From NCBI RefSeq assembly GCF_002270485.1, contig NZ_NQOG01000017.1, positions 1-58,687 on the forward strand: a DNA stretch of 58,687 bases, in the 5' to 3' direction. The DNA is from Anaerostipes hominis (ex Lee et al. 2021) (GTDB taxonomy: Bacteria; Bacillota; Clostridia; Lachnospirales; Lachnospiraceae). The position numbers were made by a program, and so were the translations under genes. Positions 52,352 through 58,687 of the stretch are shown one piece after another. The notes under the pieces are model-generated. The model was not told the DNA's origin and ran no database searches. It saw only the letters and a program-made list of their open reading frames with translations. Within the stretch, counting starts at the first letter, position 1. Each line of letters starts with the position of its first letter.

Positions 52352-53503
52352 TTATTTTAACAGATTTCCAGAAATGACCATACGCTGAACTTCAGATGTT
52401 CCTTCGTAGATCTCTGTGATCTTAGCATCGCGCATCATACGTTCTACATCGTATTCTCTGATATATCCGTAACCACCGTGTAACTGAACAGCCTTTGTTG
52501 TCACTTCCATTGCCACTTCTGCTGCATATAACTTCGCCATAGCTGCTTCCACACTATATACTTTCTGTGTAGCTTTTGCCATTGCCGCTTTATAAACTAA
52601 CAGTTTTGCAGCTTCCACCTTAGTCGCCATATCAGCTAACTGGAACTGTGTGTTCTGGAACTGTCCGATCGTACGTCCGAACTGTTTTCTTTCTTTTACA
52701 TATTCGATGGTTGCTTCTAATGCACCTTCTGCCAGTCCAAGAGCCTGGGAAGCGATACCGATACGTCCGCCGTCAAGAGTATGCATTGCGATTCCGAATC
52801 CTTTGCCCTGTTTTCCTAATAAGTTTTCTTTTGGAATGCGGCAGTCTTCGAAGATCAGTTCATAAGTGGAAGATCCGCGGATACCCATTTTCTTTTCCTT
52901 TGTTCCAAAGGAGAATCCTGGAGTTCCCTTATCTACGATGAATGCAGAGATCTCTTTTAATTTTCTTCCGCGTTTTTCAATGATTCCTGTAACAGCGATC
53001 ACGATGTAAACGTCTGCTTCTTTACCATTTGTGATGAAGCATTTAGAACCGTTTAATACCCACTCGTTACCGTCTAAGACAGCCTTAGTCTGCTGTCCCT
53101 GAGCGTCGGTACCAGCTCCCGGTTCAGTCAGGCCGAATGCACCTAATTTCTTACCGGATGCAAGATCAGGAAGGTATTTTTTCTTCTGTTCTTCTGTACC
53201 GTAAGTCTGGATTGGATCACAGCACAGAGATGTATGTGCAGATACGATAACGCCTGTGGTACCGCAGACTTTTGATAATTCTTCTACACACATAACGTAT
53301 GTCAGAGGATCACAGCCCTGTCCGCCGTACTCTTTCGGAATCGGGATACCAAGAAAACCATTCTCAGCCATCTTCTGAACAGTTTCTTTTGGGAACTGTT
53401 CTGTTTCATCCACGTCCTGTGCAAGAGGCTTTACTTCATTTTCGGCGAACTCTTTGAACAGAGTTCTTGCCATTTCGTGTTTCTTACTTAATGCGAAATC
53501 CAT
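52352..53503 (-). CDS. bcd: butyryl-CoA dehydrogenase
   Basis: Acyl-CoA dehydrogenase of 383 residues reducing crotonyl-CoA to butyryl-CoA. FAD/substrate segments AFGLTEPGAGTDAQGQQTKA and CFITNGKEADVYIV, and the C-terminal catalytic glutamate region EIYEGTSEVQRMVIS. With EtfAB it bifurcates electrons from NADH to crotonyl-CoA and ferredoxin. 19 bp after hbd. Confidence 0.96.
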   Translation of the reverse strand: MDFALSKKHEMARTLFKEFAENEVKPLAQDVDETEQFPKETVQKMAENGFLGIPIPKEYGGQGCDPLTYVMCVEELSKVCGTTGVIVSAHTSLCCDPIQTYGTEEQKKKYLPDLASGKKLGAFGLTEPGAGTDAQGQQTKAVLDGNEWVLNGSKCFITNGKEADVYIVIAVTGIIEKRGRKLKEISAFIVDKGTPGFSFGTKEKKMGIRGSSTYELIFEDCRIPKENLLGKQGKGFGIAMHTLDGGRIGIASQALGLAEGALEATIEYVKERKQFGRTIGQFQNTQFQLADMATKVEAAKLLVYKAAMAKATQKVYSVEAAMAKLYAAEVAMEVTTKAVQLHGGYGYIREYDVERMMRDAKITEIYEGTSEVQRMVISGNLLK

Positions 53504-53522
53504 TTCTTATTCCTCCATTTAA

Positions 53523-54362
53523 TTATTTACTATAATCGTAGAATCCTTTGCCGGTCTTCTGGCCTAACATACCGCCGCGTACCATCTTTCTCAGCAATGG
53601 ATGCGGACGATACTTGGTATCTCCAAACTCATTGTAAAGCACTTCCATGATAGCAAGGCAAACGTCTAATCCGATCAGGTCACCCAATGCTAACGGTCCC
53701 ATCGGGTGGTTAGCTCCTAATTTCATGGCTGTATCAATACCTTCTACAGATGCTACTCCGTCTGCATAGATTCCGATTGCTTCGTTGATCATAGGGATGA
53801 GGATTCTGTTAACAACAAATCCAGCTGCTTCTTCTACCTGAACCGGTGTCTTTCCAATATCTTTAGAGATCTCGATAATTCTGTCAACCGTTTCCTGAGG
53901 AGTATTGATTCCTGCGATAACTTCAACAAGCTTCATAACCGGAGCCGGATTGAAGAAATGCATACCGATCATCGGACGGTCAAGTCCTGCTCCGATTTCA
54001 GTAATAGAAAGGGAAGATGTATTGGTAGCGAAGATTGCTTCCGGTTTGCAGATATCCTGTAATTCTTTGAAAGTCTGCTTTTTGATCTCCATGTTTTCAA
54101 TCGCTGCTTCCACAACAAGGTCACAGTCAGTGCAGATGTCTTTCACACCAGTTGTGATTTTAGCTAAAATGGCGTCAGCTTTTTCCTGATCCATCTTACC
54201 TTTTGCTACTCTTTTTTCGAATCCTTTTGCGATTCTTGCTTTTCCGTTTGCTGCGAATTCTTCATTGATATCGCAAAGGTAAACTTCATAGCCTTCTGTC
54301 TGCGCAAATGCCTGAGCAATTCCGCTGCCCATTGTTCCAGCACCGATAACTCCAACTTTCAT
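53523..54362 (-). CDS. hbd: 3-hydroxybutyryl-CoA dehydrogenase
   Basis: NAD(P)-dependent dehydrogenase of 279 residues reducing acetoacetyl-CoA to 3-hydroxybutyryl-CoA. Rossmann motif [18 protein letters not shown], catalytic His in [15 protein letters not shown], and the C-terminal domain [18 protein letters not shown]. 45 bp after crt. Confidence 0.96.
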   Translation of the reverse strand: MKVGVIGAGTMGSGIAQAFAQTEGYEVYLCDINEEFAANGKARIAKGFEKRVAKGKMDQEKADAILAKITTGVKDICTDCDLVVEAAIENMEIKKQTFKELQDICKPEAIFATNTSSLSITEIGAGLDRPMIGMHFFNPAPVMKLVEVIAGINTPQETVDRIIEISKDIGKTPVQVEEAAGFVVNRILIPMINEAIGIYADGVASVEGIDTAMKLGANHPMGPLALGDLIGLDVCLAIMEVLYNEFGDTKYRPHPLLRKMVRGGMLGQKTGKGFYDYSK

Positions 54363-54407
54363 TATGATTCCTCCTGTATTTAAACTCTAATTGTTGCCTG
54401 ACACTGA

Positions 54408-55184
54408 TTATTTATTTTTGAATCCGTCGACTTTCGTCTTGTTTAAGAATGCTTCCATGCCTGCTCTCTGGTCTTCACTCTCGAAGCAGCTTCCGAATGC
54501 TTTTTCTTCCACGACAATGGCCTGATCCATGTCCACATCCAGTCCTTCATTGATGGCTTTCTTTGAAGCGCGGACTGCAATAGGAGCATTCTTAGCGATC
54601 TTCGCAGCCATCTTCTTTGCTGCATCCAAGAGATCTGCCTGCGGATATACAGCATTTACAAGTCCGATCCTGTATGCCTCATCTGCTTTGATATTGAAAG
54701 CAGTATAAATCATTTCTTTTGCTTTTCCAGCGCCTACAAGACGGGCAAGCCTCTGAGTTCCTCCAAATCCAGGAGTAATTCCAAGACCTACTTCCGGCTG
54801 GCCGAATACTGCGTTTTCAGCACAAAGGCGGATATCACAGCTCATGGAGATTTCACATCCTCCTCCCAGTGCAAATCCGTTCACTGCGGCGATGGTCGGA
54901 ATAGGGAATGTCTCTAACTTGCGGAACACGTCATTTCCCTTCTTACCGAAGGCTTCTCCTTCTGCTTTTGTCAATGTACTCATCTCAGCGATGTCAGCTC
55001 CGGCCACAAAGGATTTATCTCCTGCTCCGGTAAGGATCAAGGCTCTTGTATTTTCCAGATCAACAGCATCCAGTGCTTCCTCAATCTCGCCGAGCACCTG
55101 GCTGTTTAATGCATTTAATGCTTTTGGACGGTTGATGGTGAGGATACCTACAAAACCTTCTGTTTCATATGTGATGAATTCCAT
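54408..55184 (-). CDS. crt: 3-hydroxybutyryl-CoA dehydratase (crotonase)
   Basis: Enoyl-CoA hydratase family, 258 residues, dehydrating 3-hydroxybutyryl-CoA to crotonyl-CoA. Oxyanion-hole segments SFVAGADIAEM and ALGGGCEISMSCDIR, catalytic glutamates in AENAVFGQPEVGLGITPGFG. 25 bp after thl. Confidence 0.95.
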   Translation of the reverse strand: MEFITYETEGFVGILTINRPKALNALNSQVLGEIEEALDAVDLENTRALILTGAGDKSFVAGADIAEMSTLTKAEGEAFGKKGNDVFRKLETFPIPTIAAVNGFALGGGCEISMSCDIRLCAENAVFGQPEVGLGITPGFGGTQRLARLVGAGKAKEMIYTAFNIKADEAYRIGLVNAVYPQADLLDAAKKMAAKIAKNAPIAVRASKKAINEGLDVDMDQAIVVEEKAFGSCFESEDQRAGMEAFLNKTKVDGFKNK

Positions 55185-55209
55185 GGATTCAATCTCCTTT
55201 CAAATTAAA

Positions 55210-56391
55210 TTAGTCCATTTCAACGATGGTAGAGCATCCCATACCGCCGCCGATGCAAAGTGTTGCAAGACCTTTCTTAGCTCCCCTGTCTTTCATTGCA
55301 TGAAGCAGAGTAACCAAGATACGGCATCCTGAAGCTCCAACCGGATGTCCGATGGCAATCGCTCCGCCGTTTACATTTAATTTGCTTAAGTCGAATCCTA
55401 AGTCTTTTCCTACTGCTACAGACTGAGCTGCAAATGCTTCATTTGCTTCGATCAGGTCGAAGTCATCAATGCTCATTCCTGTTCTTTCCATAACTTTTCT
55501 TGTAGAAGCAACTGGTCCGATACCCATGATCTTAGGATCTACACCGCCGAGTGCTCCGGCAACCCATGTAGCCATCGGGGTAACGCCTAATTCTTTTGCT
55601 TTTTCTTCACTCATAACTACAACTGCTGCTGCACCGTCATTGATTCCTGAAGAGTTAGCAGCTGTCACCATTCCGCCCTGTTTGAACGCTGGTCTTAATC
55701 CTGAGATTCCTTCTGCTGTTGTTCCCGGACGAGGACCTTCATCTTTGTTTACGATAATGGTTTCTTTTTTCTTTTTTACTTCTACCGGTACGATCTCTTC
55801 GTCGAATTTTCCGGCTTCCTGAGCTGCAACTGCCTTCTGCTGGCTCGCTGCTGCAAACTCATCTAATTCTTCACGGGTAAGTCCCCACTGGTCACAGATG
55901 TTCTCTGCTGTCATACCCATGTGGTAGTCATTAAATGCACACCATAATGCATCATTAACCATAGCATCTTTTAATACGCCGTTGTTCATACGGTATCCGA
56001 AACGTGCCTGATCTAATACATATGGAGCCATTGACATGTTCTCACATCCGCCTGCTACGACAACGTCAGCGTCACCGCTTCTGATCATGTCTGCAGCCAT
56101 GTTTACCGCCTTCAGTCCGGAACCGCACACAACGTTGATCGTTGTTGCCGGAACTTCGATCGGAAGACCTGCCTTGATGGATGCCTGACGAGCAACATTC
56201 TGTCCTAAACCAGCCTGGATAACACATCCCATGTATACTTCATCTACCTGCTCTGGCTTAACATTCGCTCTGTTCAGCGCTTCTTTGATAACGATTGATC
56301 CTAAGTCAGCAGCCGGAGTTGTGCTCAATGCTCCGCCCATCTTACCTACTGCTGTTCGACAAGCACTTGCAATAACTACTTTTCTTGACAT
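55210..56391 (-). CDS. thl: acetyl-CoA acetyltransferase (thiolase)
   Basis: Thiolase of 393 residues condensing two acetyl-CoA to acetoacetyl-CoA, the first step of butyrate formation. Nucleophile Cys89 in [13 protein letters not shown]-terminal [17 protein letters not shown] and CIGGGMGCS active-site segments. Start at 56391 ([12 protein letters not shown]) with GGAGGA six bases upstream. First gene of the operon thl-crt-hbd-bcd-etfB-etfA. Confidence 0.96.
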   Translation of the reverse strand: MSRKVVIASACRTAVGKMGGALSTTPAADLGSIVIKEALNRANVKPEQVDEVYMGCVIQAGLGQNVARQASIKAGLPIEVPATTINVVCGSGLKAVNMAADMIRSGDADVVVAGGCENMSMAPYVLDQARFGYRMNNGVLKDAMVNDALWCAFNDYHMGMTAENICDQWGLTREELDEFAAASQQKAVAAQEAGKFDEEIVPVEVKKKKETIIVNKDEGPRPGTTAEGISGLRPAFKQGGMVTAANSSGINDGAAAVVVMSEEKAKELGVTPMATWVAGALGGVDPKIMGIGPVASTRKVMERTGMSIDDFDLIEANEAFAAQSVAVGKDLGFDLSKLNVNGGAIAIGHPVGASGCRILVTLLHAMKDRGAKKGLATLCIGGGMGCSTIVEMD

Positions 56392-56447
56392 ATCAATTCC
56401 TCCATAATAATTCTGTGTTATATAGTGTTTGGCAGTTTCCCGCCGAT

Positions 56448-56482
56448 ATGTTAATAGTATCACAATCACTTTTTCATTTCAA
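56448..56482 (-). promoter_or_regulatory. butyrate-operon promoter with Rex-like site
   Basis: Minus strand TTGAAA (56482-56477), 17 bp, TACTAT (56459-56454). TTGTGATACTATTAACAT (56465-56448) overlaps the -10 box and fits the Rex pattern TTGTTAANNNNTTAACAA with a weaker left half. The ~270 bp further upstream, to the next gene, is AT-rich and holds no gene. Confidence 0.55.
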
Positions 56483-56755
56483 TTACTAATTTTTTTCAGG
56501 CTTTAATCCAGGCTTCATATCATCTTAAAAACTGCGTATTTAAGCCATTTGTTTTAGTCTTTTGTATACAGTATAGATTGTACTTTTTTAAATACATCCA
56601 TATGTTCGTTTTTTTATTTAGAAAAATTTCATATATTTTTAGACATTGTATCCCTTAAAATCAACATAAAATCGTCATAAAATTAACAATATACACTGTC
56701 TTCATGATGAAGGCTTATCATAAGCATCTGTGCCTGTCTCTTTTTCCTTCATTTT

Positions 56756-57001
56756 TTATCTTAAAAGAGGCAGGCTACCAGTTAATTTATTCACCATCTT
56801 TTTGGGTCCGCACAGGGCAATCCCGAGATAATCGAGCTGTTCCTCTGCCGTCTGTAACATTTTTTCAATAAACTCACTGTAAATCATACAGCCCTGAGCC
56901 AGATCAGAGAAGTCTGCCGCGATAAGTTCTTTAAACTCGGGCAGATTTACTTTATACCTCAATTCTTTTAAAATTTCACGGCTGCCTTTCAGGACAGGCA
57001 C
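56756..57001 (-). CDS. hypothetical short protein
   Basis: An 81-residue frame from a GTG at 57001 without a clear ribosome site; contains KELIAADFSDLAQGCMIYSE. No family recognised. The open frame continues upstream without a start up to the Hsp20 terminator, so this may be the tail of a lost gene. Confidence 0.4.
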   Translation of the reverse strand: MPVLKGSREILKELRYKVNLPEFKELIAADFSDLAQGCMIYSEFIEKMLQTAEEQLDYLGIALCGPKKMVNKLTGSLPLLR

Positions 57002-57035
57002 AGGAAAAGTTATGATTCCCGAATGCCTGAGGAAT

Positions 57036-57082
57036 AAAAGATTTGACCGGGGTACCTTTTAAACACCCCGGTCAAATCTTTT
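57036..57082 (-). terminator. intrinsic terminator of the Hsp20 gene
   Basis: Perfect 18-bp stem (AAAAGATTTGACCGGGGT with its complement) and 11-nt loop, 4 bp after the stop. Confidence 0.9.
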
Positions 57083-57086
57083 ATCG

Positions 57087-57533
57087 TTATCCCTCTATTG
57101 AAATGTATTCCTCTGCCGGAACTTCTTTTCTTTCCTCGGCCTTTGGAAATCTCAGCACCAGTTCGCCGTTGTCAAACTTCGCCTTGATATCCTCCTGTTT
57201 CAGTTCTTTTCCGACATAGAAGCTTCTGCTGCACTGTCCGGAGTAACGCTCTTTCCGGATATAGTTGCCCTCTTTGTCTTTCTCATCTTTTGCTTCGTTC
57301 TTTGCCGCACTGATGGTCAGATAACCGTCTTTCAGCTGGGCGGAAATATCCTCCTTGCTGAAACCAGGAAGTTCCATACTTAATTCATATCCGTCTTCTG
57401 TATCTTTGATATCTGTCTTCATGCCGCGTTCAAAATCTCCAAAGCCAAAACGGTCAGCAGGAAATGCATTTTTAAACGCCCGGTCCATCCATCCGTCAAA
57501 AACATTTTCTCCAAAAATACTTGGCATCAACAT
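57087..57533 (-). CDS. Hsp20/alpha-crystallin small heat-shock protein
   Basis: A 148-residue holdase chaperone. Alpha-crystallin domain about 38-138 with YELSMELPGFSKEDISAQ and the ending GELVLRFPKAEE (the LxLxxP-like motif). Prevents aggregation of unfolded proteins in the cytoplasm. The start may be 57533 or 57527; GGAGGA lies upstream. Promoter TTGACA-17-TATATT at 57636-57608. I see no CIRCE element. Confidence 0.93.
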   Translation of the reverse strand: MLMPSIFGENVFDGWMDRAFKNAFPADRFGFGDFERGMKTDIKDTEDGYELSMELPGFSKEDISAQLKDGYLTISAAKNEAKDEKDKEGNYIRKERYSGQCSRSFYVGKELKQEDIKAKFDNGELVLRFPKAEERKEVPAEEYISIEG

Positions 57534-57607
57534 AAGTCATTCCTCCTATTCTATCTCCTGTACGGGAATACCCGCACTGTTATATGTTGTTTATTTGTTC
57601 TATGTGT

Positions 57608-57636
57608 AATATAACAATTATCTTTCAATATGTCAA
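57608..57636 (-). promoter_or_regulatory. Hsp20 promoter
   Basis: TTGACA (57636-57631), 17-bp spacer, TATATT (57613-57608), near-consensus housekeeping promoter. Confidence 0.7.
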
Positions 57637-57683
57637 CTCCTCCAATAAAAGTTCACAGTTTTTTCACAAAACAATCATCAGAA

Positions 57684-57717
57684 AAAGGCTCGGGAGCCTG
57701 TTTGCTCCTGAGCCTTT
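57684..57717 (-). terminator. intrinsic terminator after ilvN
   Basis: AAAGGCTCGGGAGC pairs with GCTCCTGAGCCTTT (one mismatch), 6-nt loop, five T on the minus strand. Confidence 0.8.
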
Positions 57718-57777
57718 AAATCACATATAGTATTTGTCGAAGAAGTTTCCCACCAACGGAAGGAAACATCCAGAGGC

Positions 57778-57839
57778 AGTTTTTTATCACTATTGTAGGA
57801 ACACATTTCAAAGCGTGACGGAAATAGTAATAAAAAACT
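57778..57839. repeat. 17-bp inverted repeat between ilvN and its terminator
   Basis: AGTTTTTTATCACTATT and AATAGTAATAAAAAACT are complementary at 16 of 17 positions with a 28-nt centre. Too AT-rich for a normal terminator; may be a 62-bp miniature element or a mRNA 3' stabiliser. Confidence 0.45.
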
Positions 57840-57842
57840 CAA

Positions 57843-58340
57843 TTATCTGTCCTGCATACTGATGGAGTCGATCGCGACACTTCCGCCCCGCACCACCTCA
57901 ATACTGGAAAACCTTTTCTTAAAAACTTTTAATATAGAGTTGTTCTTCGCTTCTGTCCGTACAGATTCGATCAAAATACTGTCTTTCCCCATATCCTTCA
58001 CACGAAATTTGAATACCTGCGCCATCTGAAACACTTCATTTCTGTCCTTCTGGGTACAGCCTTTCACCTTGATAAACATGATCTCTTTCATGCGGATAGA
58101 CATGTTTGTGTAATCCATGACTTTGATAACTTCCACGCTGCGGTTCAGCTGTTTTTTAATCTGCTCAAAGGTGGCGTCATCGCTTTCTACGCTTATCGTC
58201 ATTCTGGACACCGTCTCATCTTCTGTCGTTCCCACCGTGAGGCTCTGCAGATTGTAGGATTTTCCTGAGAACAGACCCGCAATCCTCGCCAGCACTCCCA
58301 CACGGTTTTCAACATATAAGGATAACCATCTTTTTTCCAT
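57843..58340 (-). CDS. ilvN: acetolactate synthase small (regulatory) subunit
   Basis: A 165-residue ACT-domain protein: ENRVGVLARIAGLFSGKSYN at the N-terminus and SLTVGTTEDETVSRMTISV, typical of IlvN/IlvH, which gives valine feedback control to acetolactate synthase. Start at 58340 (MEKRWLSLY) with AGGAGG seven bases upstream. No ilvB or ilvC gene is adjacent within the window; a 12-bp direct repeat (CTCGTATAATAT, 58353-58376) and a structured RNA-like region lie upstream. Confidence 0.9.
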   Translation of the reverse strand: MEKRWLSLYVENRVGVLARIAGLFSGKSYNLQSLTVGTTEDETVSRMTISVESDDATFEQIKKQLNRSVEVIKVMDYTNMSIRMKEIMFIKVKGCTQKDRNEVFQMAQVFKFRVKDMGKDSILIESVRTEAKNNSILKVFKKRFSSIEVVRGGSVAIDSISMQDR

Positions 58341-58420
58341 AGAAAAACCTCCTCGTATAATATCTCGTATAATATCTTTTAGATACATTAAATGTACCTT
58401 GATAACTGAATAAAAATTGT

Positions 58421-58687
58421 TCAATAGGCTTAGTAAAGCCCATGGTATAATTGTTCCCTAGTGTCAATCAGGTAATAGTTCTGTTACCTCCTGTTGAACC
58501 AAAAATGGTTGCTTCAAAGATAGTCTGTTCCCCTGACATGGAAGTTAGCTTCAAACCAGTTGGCTGTTTGTCTGAGTACATGGACTGCCATTTAGCAGTG
58601 TGGTTCGCATCAGCCCATCTCAGACCGGATTCTTATATGCGAGGGTGTTGATGCTCCGTGATCATGGGTTTTACCAAGCCGATTGAA
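58421..58687 (-). ncRNA. candidate structured non-coding RNA (class not identified)
   Basis: About 265 nt without a coding frame. Ends 58421-58445 and 58663-58687 form a 25-bp terminal stem with two mismatches and one G-U; on the minus strand it is followed by AATTTTTATT, a terminator-like T run. Inside are hairpins (ACTGC/GGCAGT, AACCA/TGGTT, AGGTAA/TTACCT) and interleaved helices TCGCAT/ATGCGA and GTCTGAG/CTCAGAC forming a possible pseudoknot. Promoter would lie beyond the window. Not tRNA, tmRNA, 6S, SRP or RNase P by eye. Confidence 0.6.

Noticed and set aside
58341-58420. leader-peptide attenuator for ilvN
   Set aside because: No run of branched-chain codons in a short leader frame; only a 12-bp direct repeat and a small palindrome (TACATTTAATGTA).

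Overview
The window comes from a low-to-medium GC, spore-former-type Firmicute, most likely a butyrate-producing gut Lachnospiraceae close to Anaerostipes (genus is inference). The main reasons are a complete thl-crt-hbd-bcd-etfB-etfA operon (50490-56391), a butyryl-CoA:acetate CoA-transferase gene followed by L-lactate dehydrogenase (26051-28423), and Lachnospiraceae-type cell-wall and signalling genes. Most genes lie on the minus strand.

Layout. 1-4230: AT-rich maltose-6-phosphate (glv/mal-type) operon: GH4 6-phospho-glucosidase, PTS EIICB, RpiR regulator, with an 11-bp perfect inverted repeat as likely operator. 4277-6509: cupin and carboxymuconolactone-decarboxylase genes facing a LysR regulator across a perfect 10-bp inverted repeat. 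6553-10843: wreck of a vanD-type glycopeptide-resistance operon. vanR, vanS and a penicillin-binding-protein-type vanY are intact, but vanH is cut after about 40 codons and joined to the tail of a serine recombinase; the ligase and vanX are gone. 10941-13316: small accessory genes and a scar zone with inverted repeats, a broken XRE gene and an orphan BlaI-type repressor. 13494-25896: housekeeping and envelope genes (HAD phosphatase, leuS, two L,D-transpeptidases, M18 aminopeptidase, ArsC-like protein, DacF-type carboxypeptidase, mnmM), six 61-bp tandem repeats, and decayed GGDEF and EAL genes. 26051-28927: but, ldh and a lipoprotein. 28980-30743: degraded group II intron placed directly after a terminator.

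30820-41500: the most striking locus. A three-gene operon (yjdF, LysM-GH18 hydrolase of the YaaH/SleL type, M15 peptidase) is interrupted in the GH18 gene by an 8,136-bp element (31957-40092). A 10-bp direct repeat (GTATATCCCC) flanks the element, and removing one copy plus the element restores a single frame of exactly 426 codons, the size of YaaH/SleL. The element has an intact large serine recombinase at one end. Its cargo is a phage/plasmid mixture: degraded ParA and ParB, a DUF4373 replication-type protein, an XRE repressor, a lone tail fibre and a DUF4160/DUF2442 pair. The arrangement resembles the sporulation-excised elements skin (sigK) and SP-beta (spsM).

41741-50328: Old Yellow Enzyme, M23 peptidase, arginase-family protein, aminotransferase, nucleoid-associated protein, and at least five pseudogenes, several once encoding c-di-GMP or sensory proteins. 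50490-56482: butyrate operon. 56756-58340: Hsp20 and ilvN. The window ends in a 265-nt, highly structured, non-coding stretch (58421-58687) closed by a long terminal stem and containing a potential pseudoknot.

How it works together: acetyl-CoA goes to butyryl-CoA through the operon at 50-56 kb, and butyrate is released by the CoA-transferase at 26 kb, whose neighbour ldh links the pathway to lactate. Rex-like (redox repressor) sites sit at both promoters, so NADH/NAD+ could control the two loci together.
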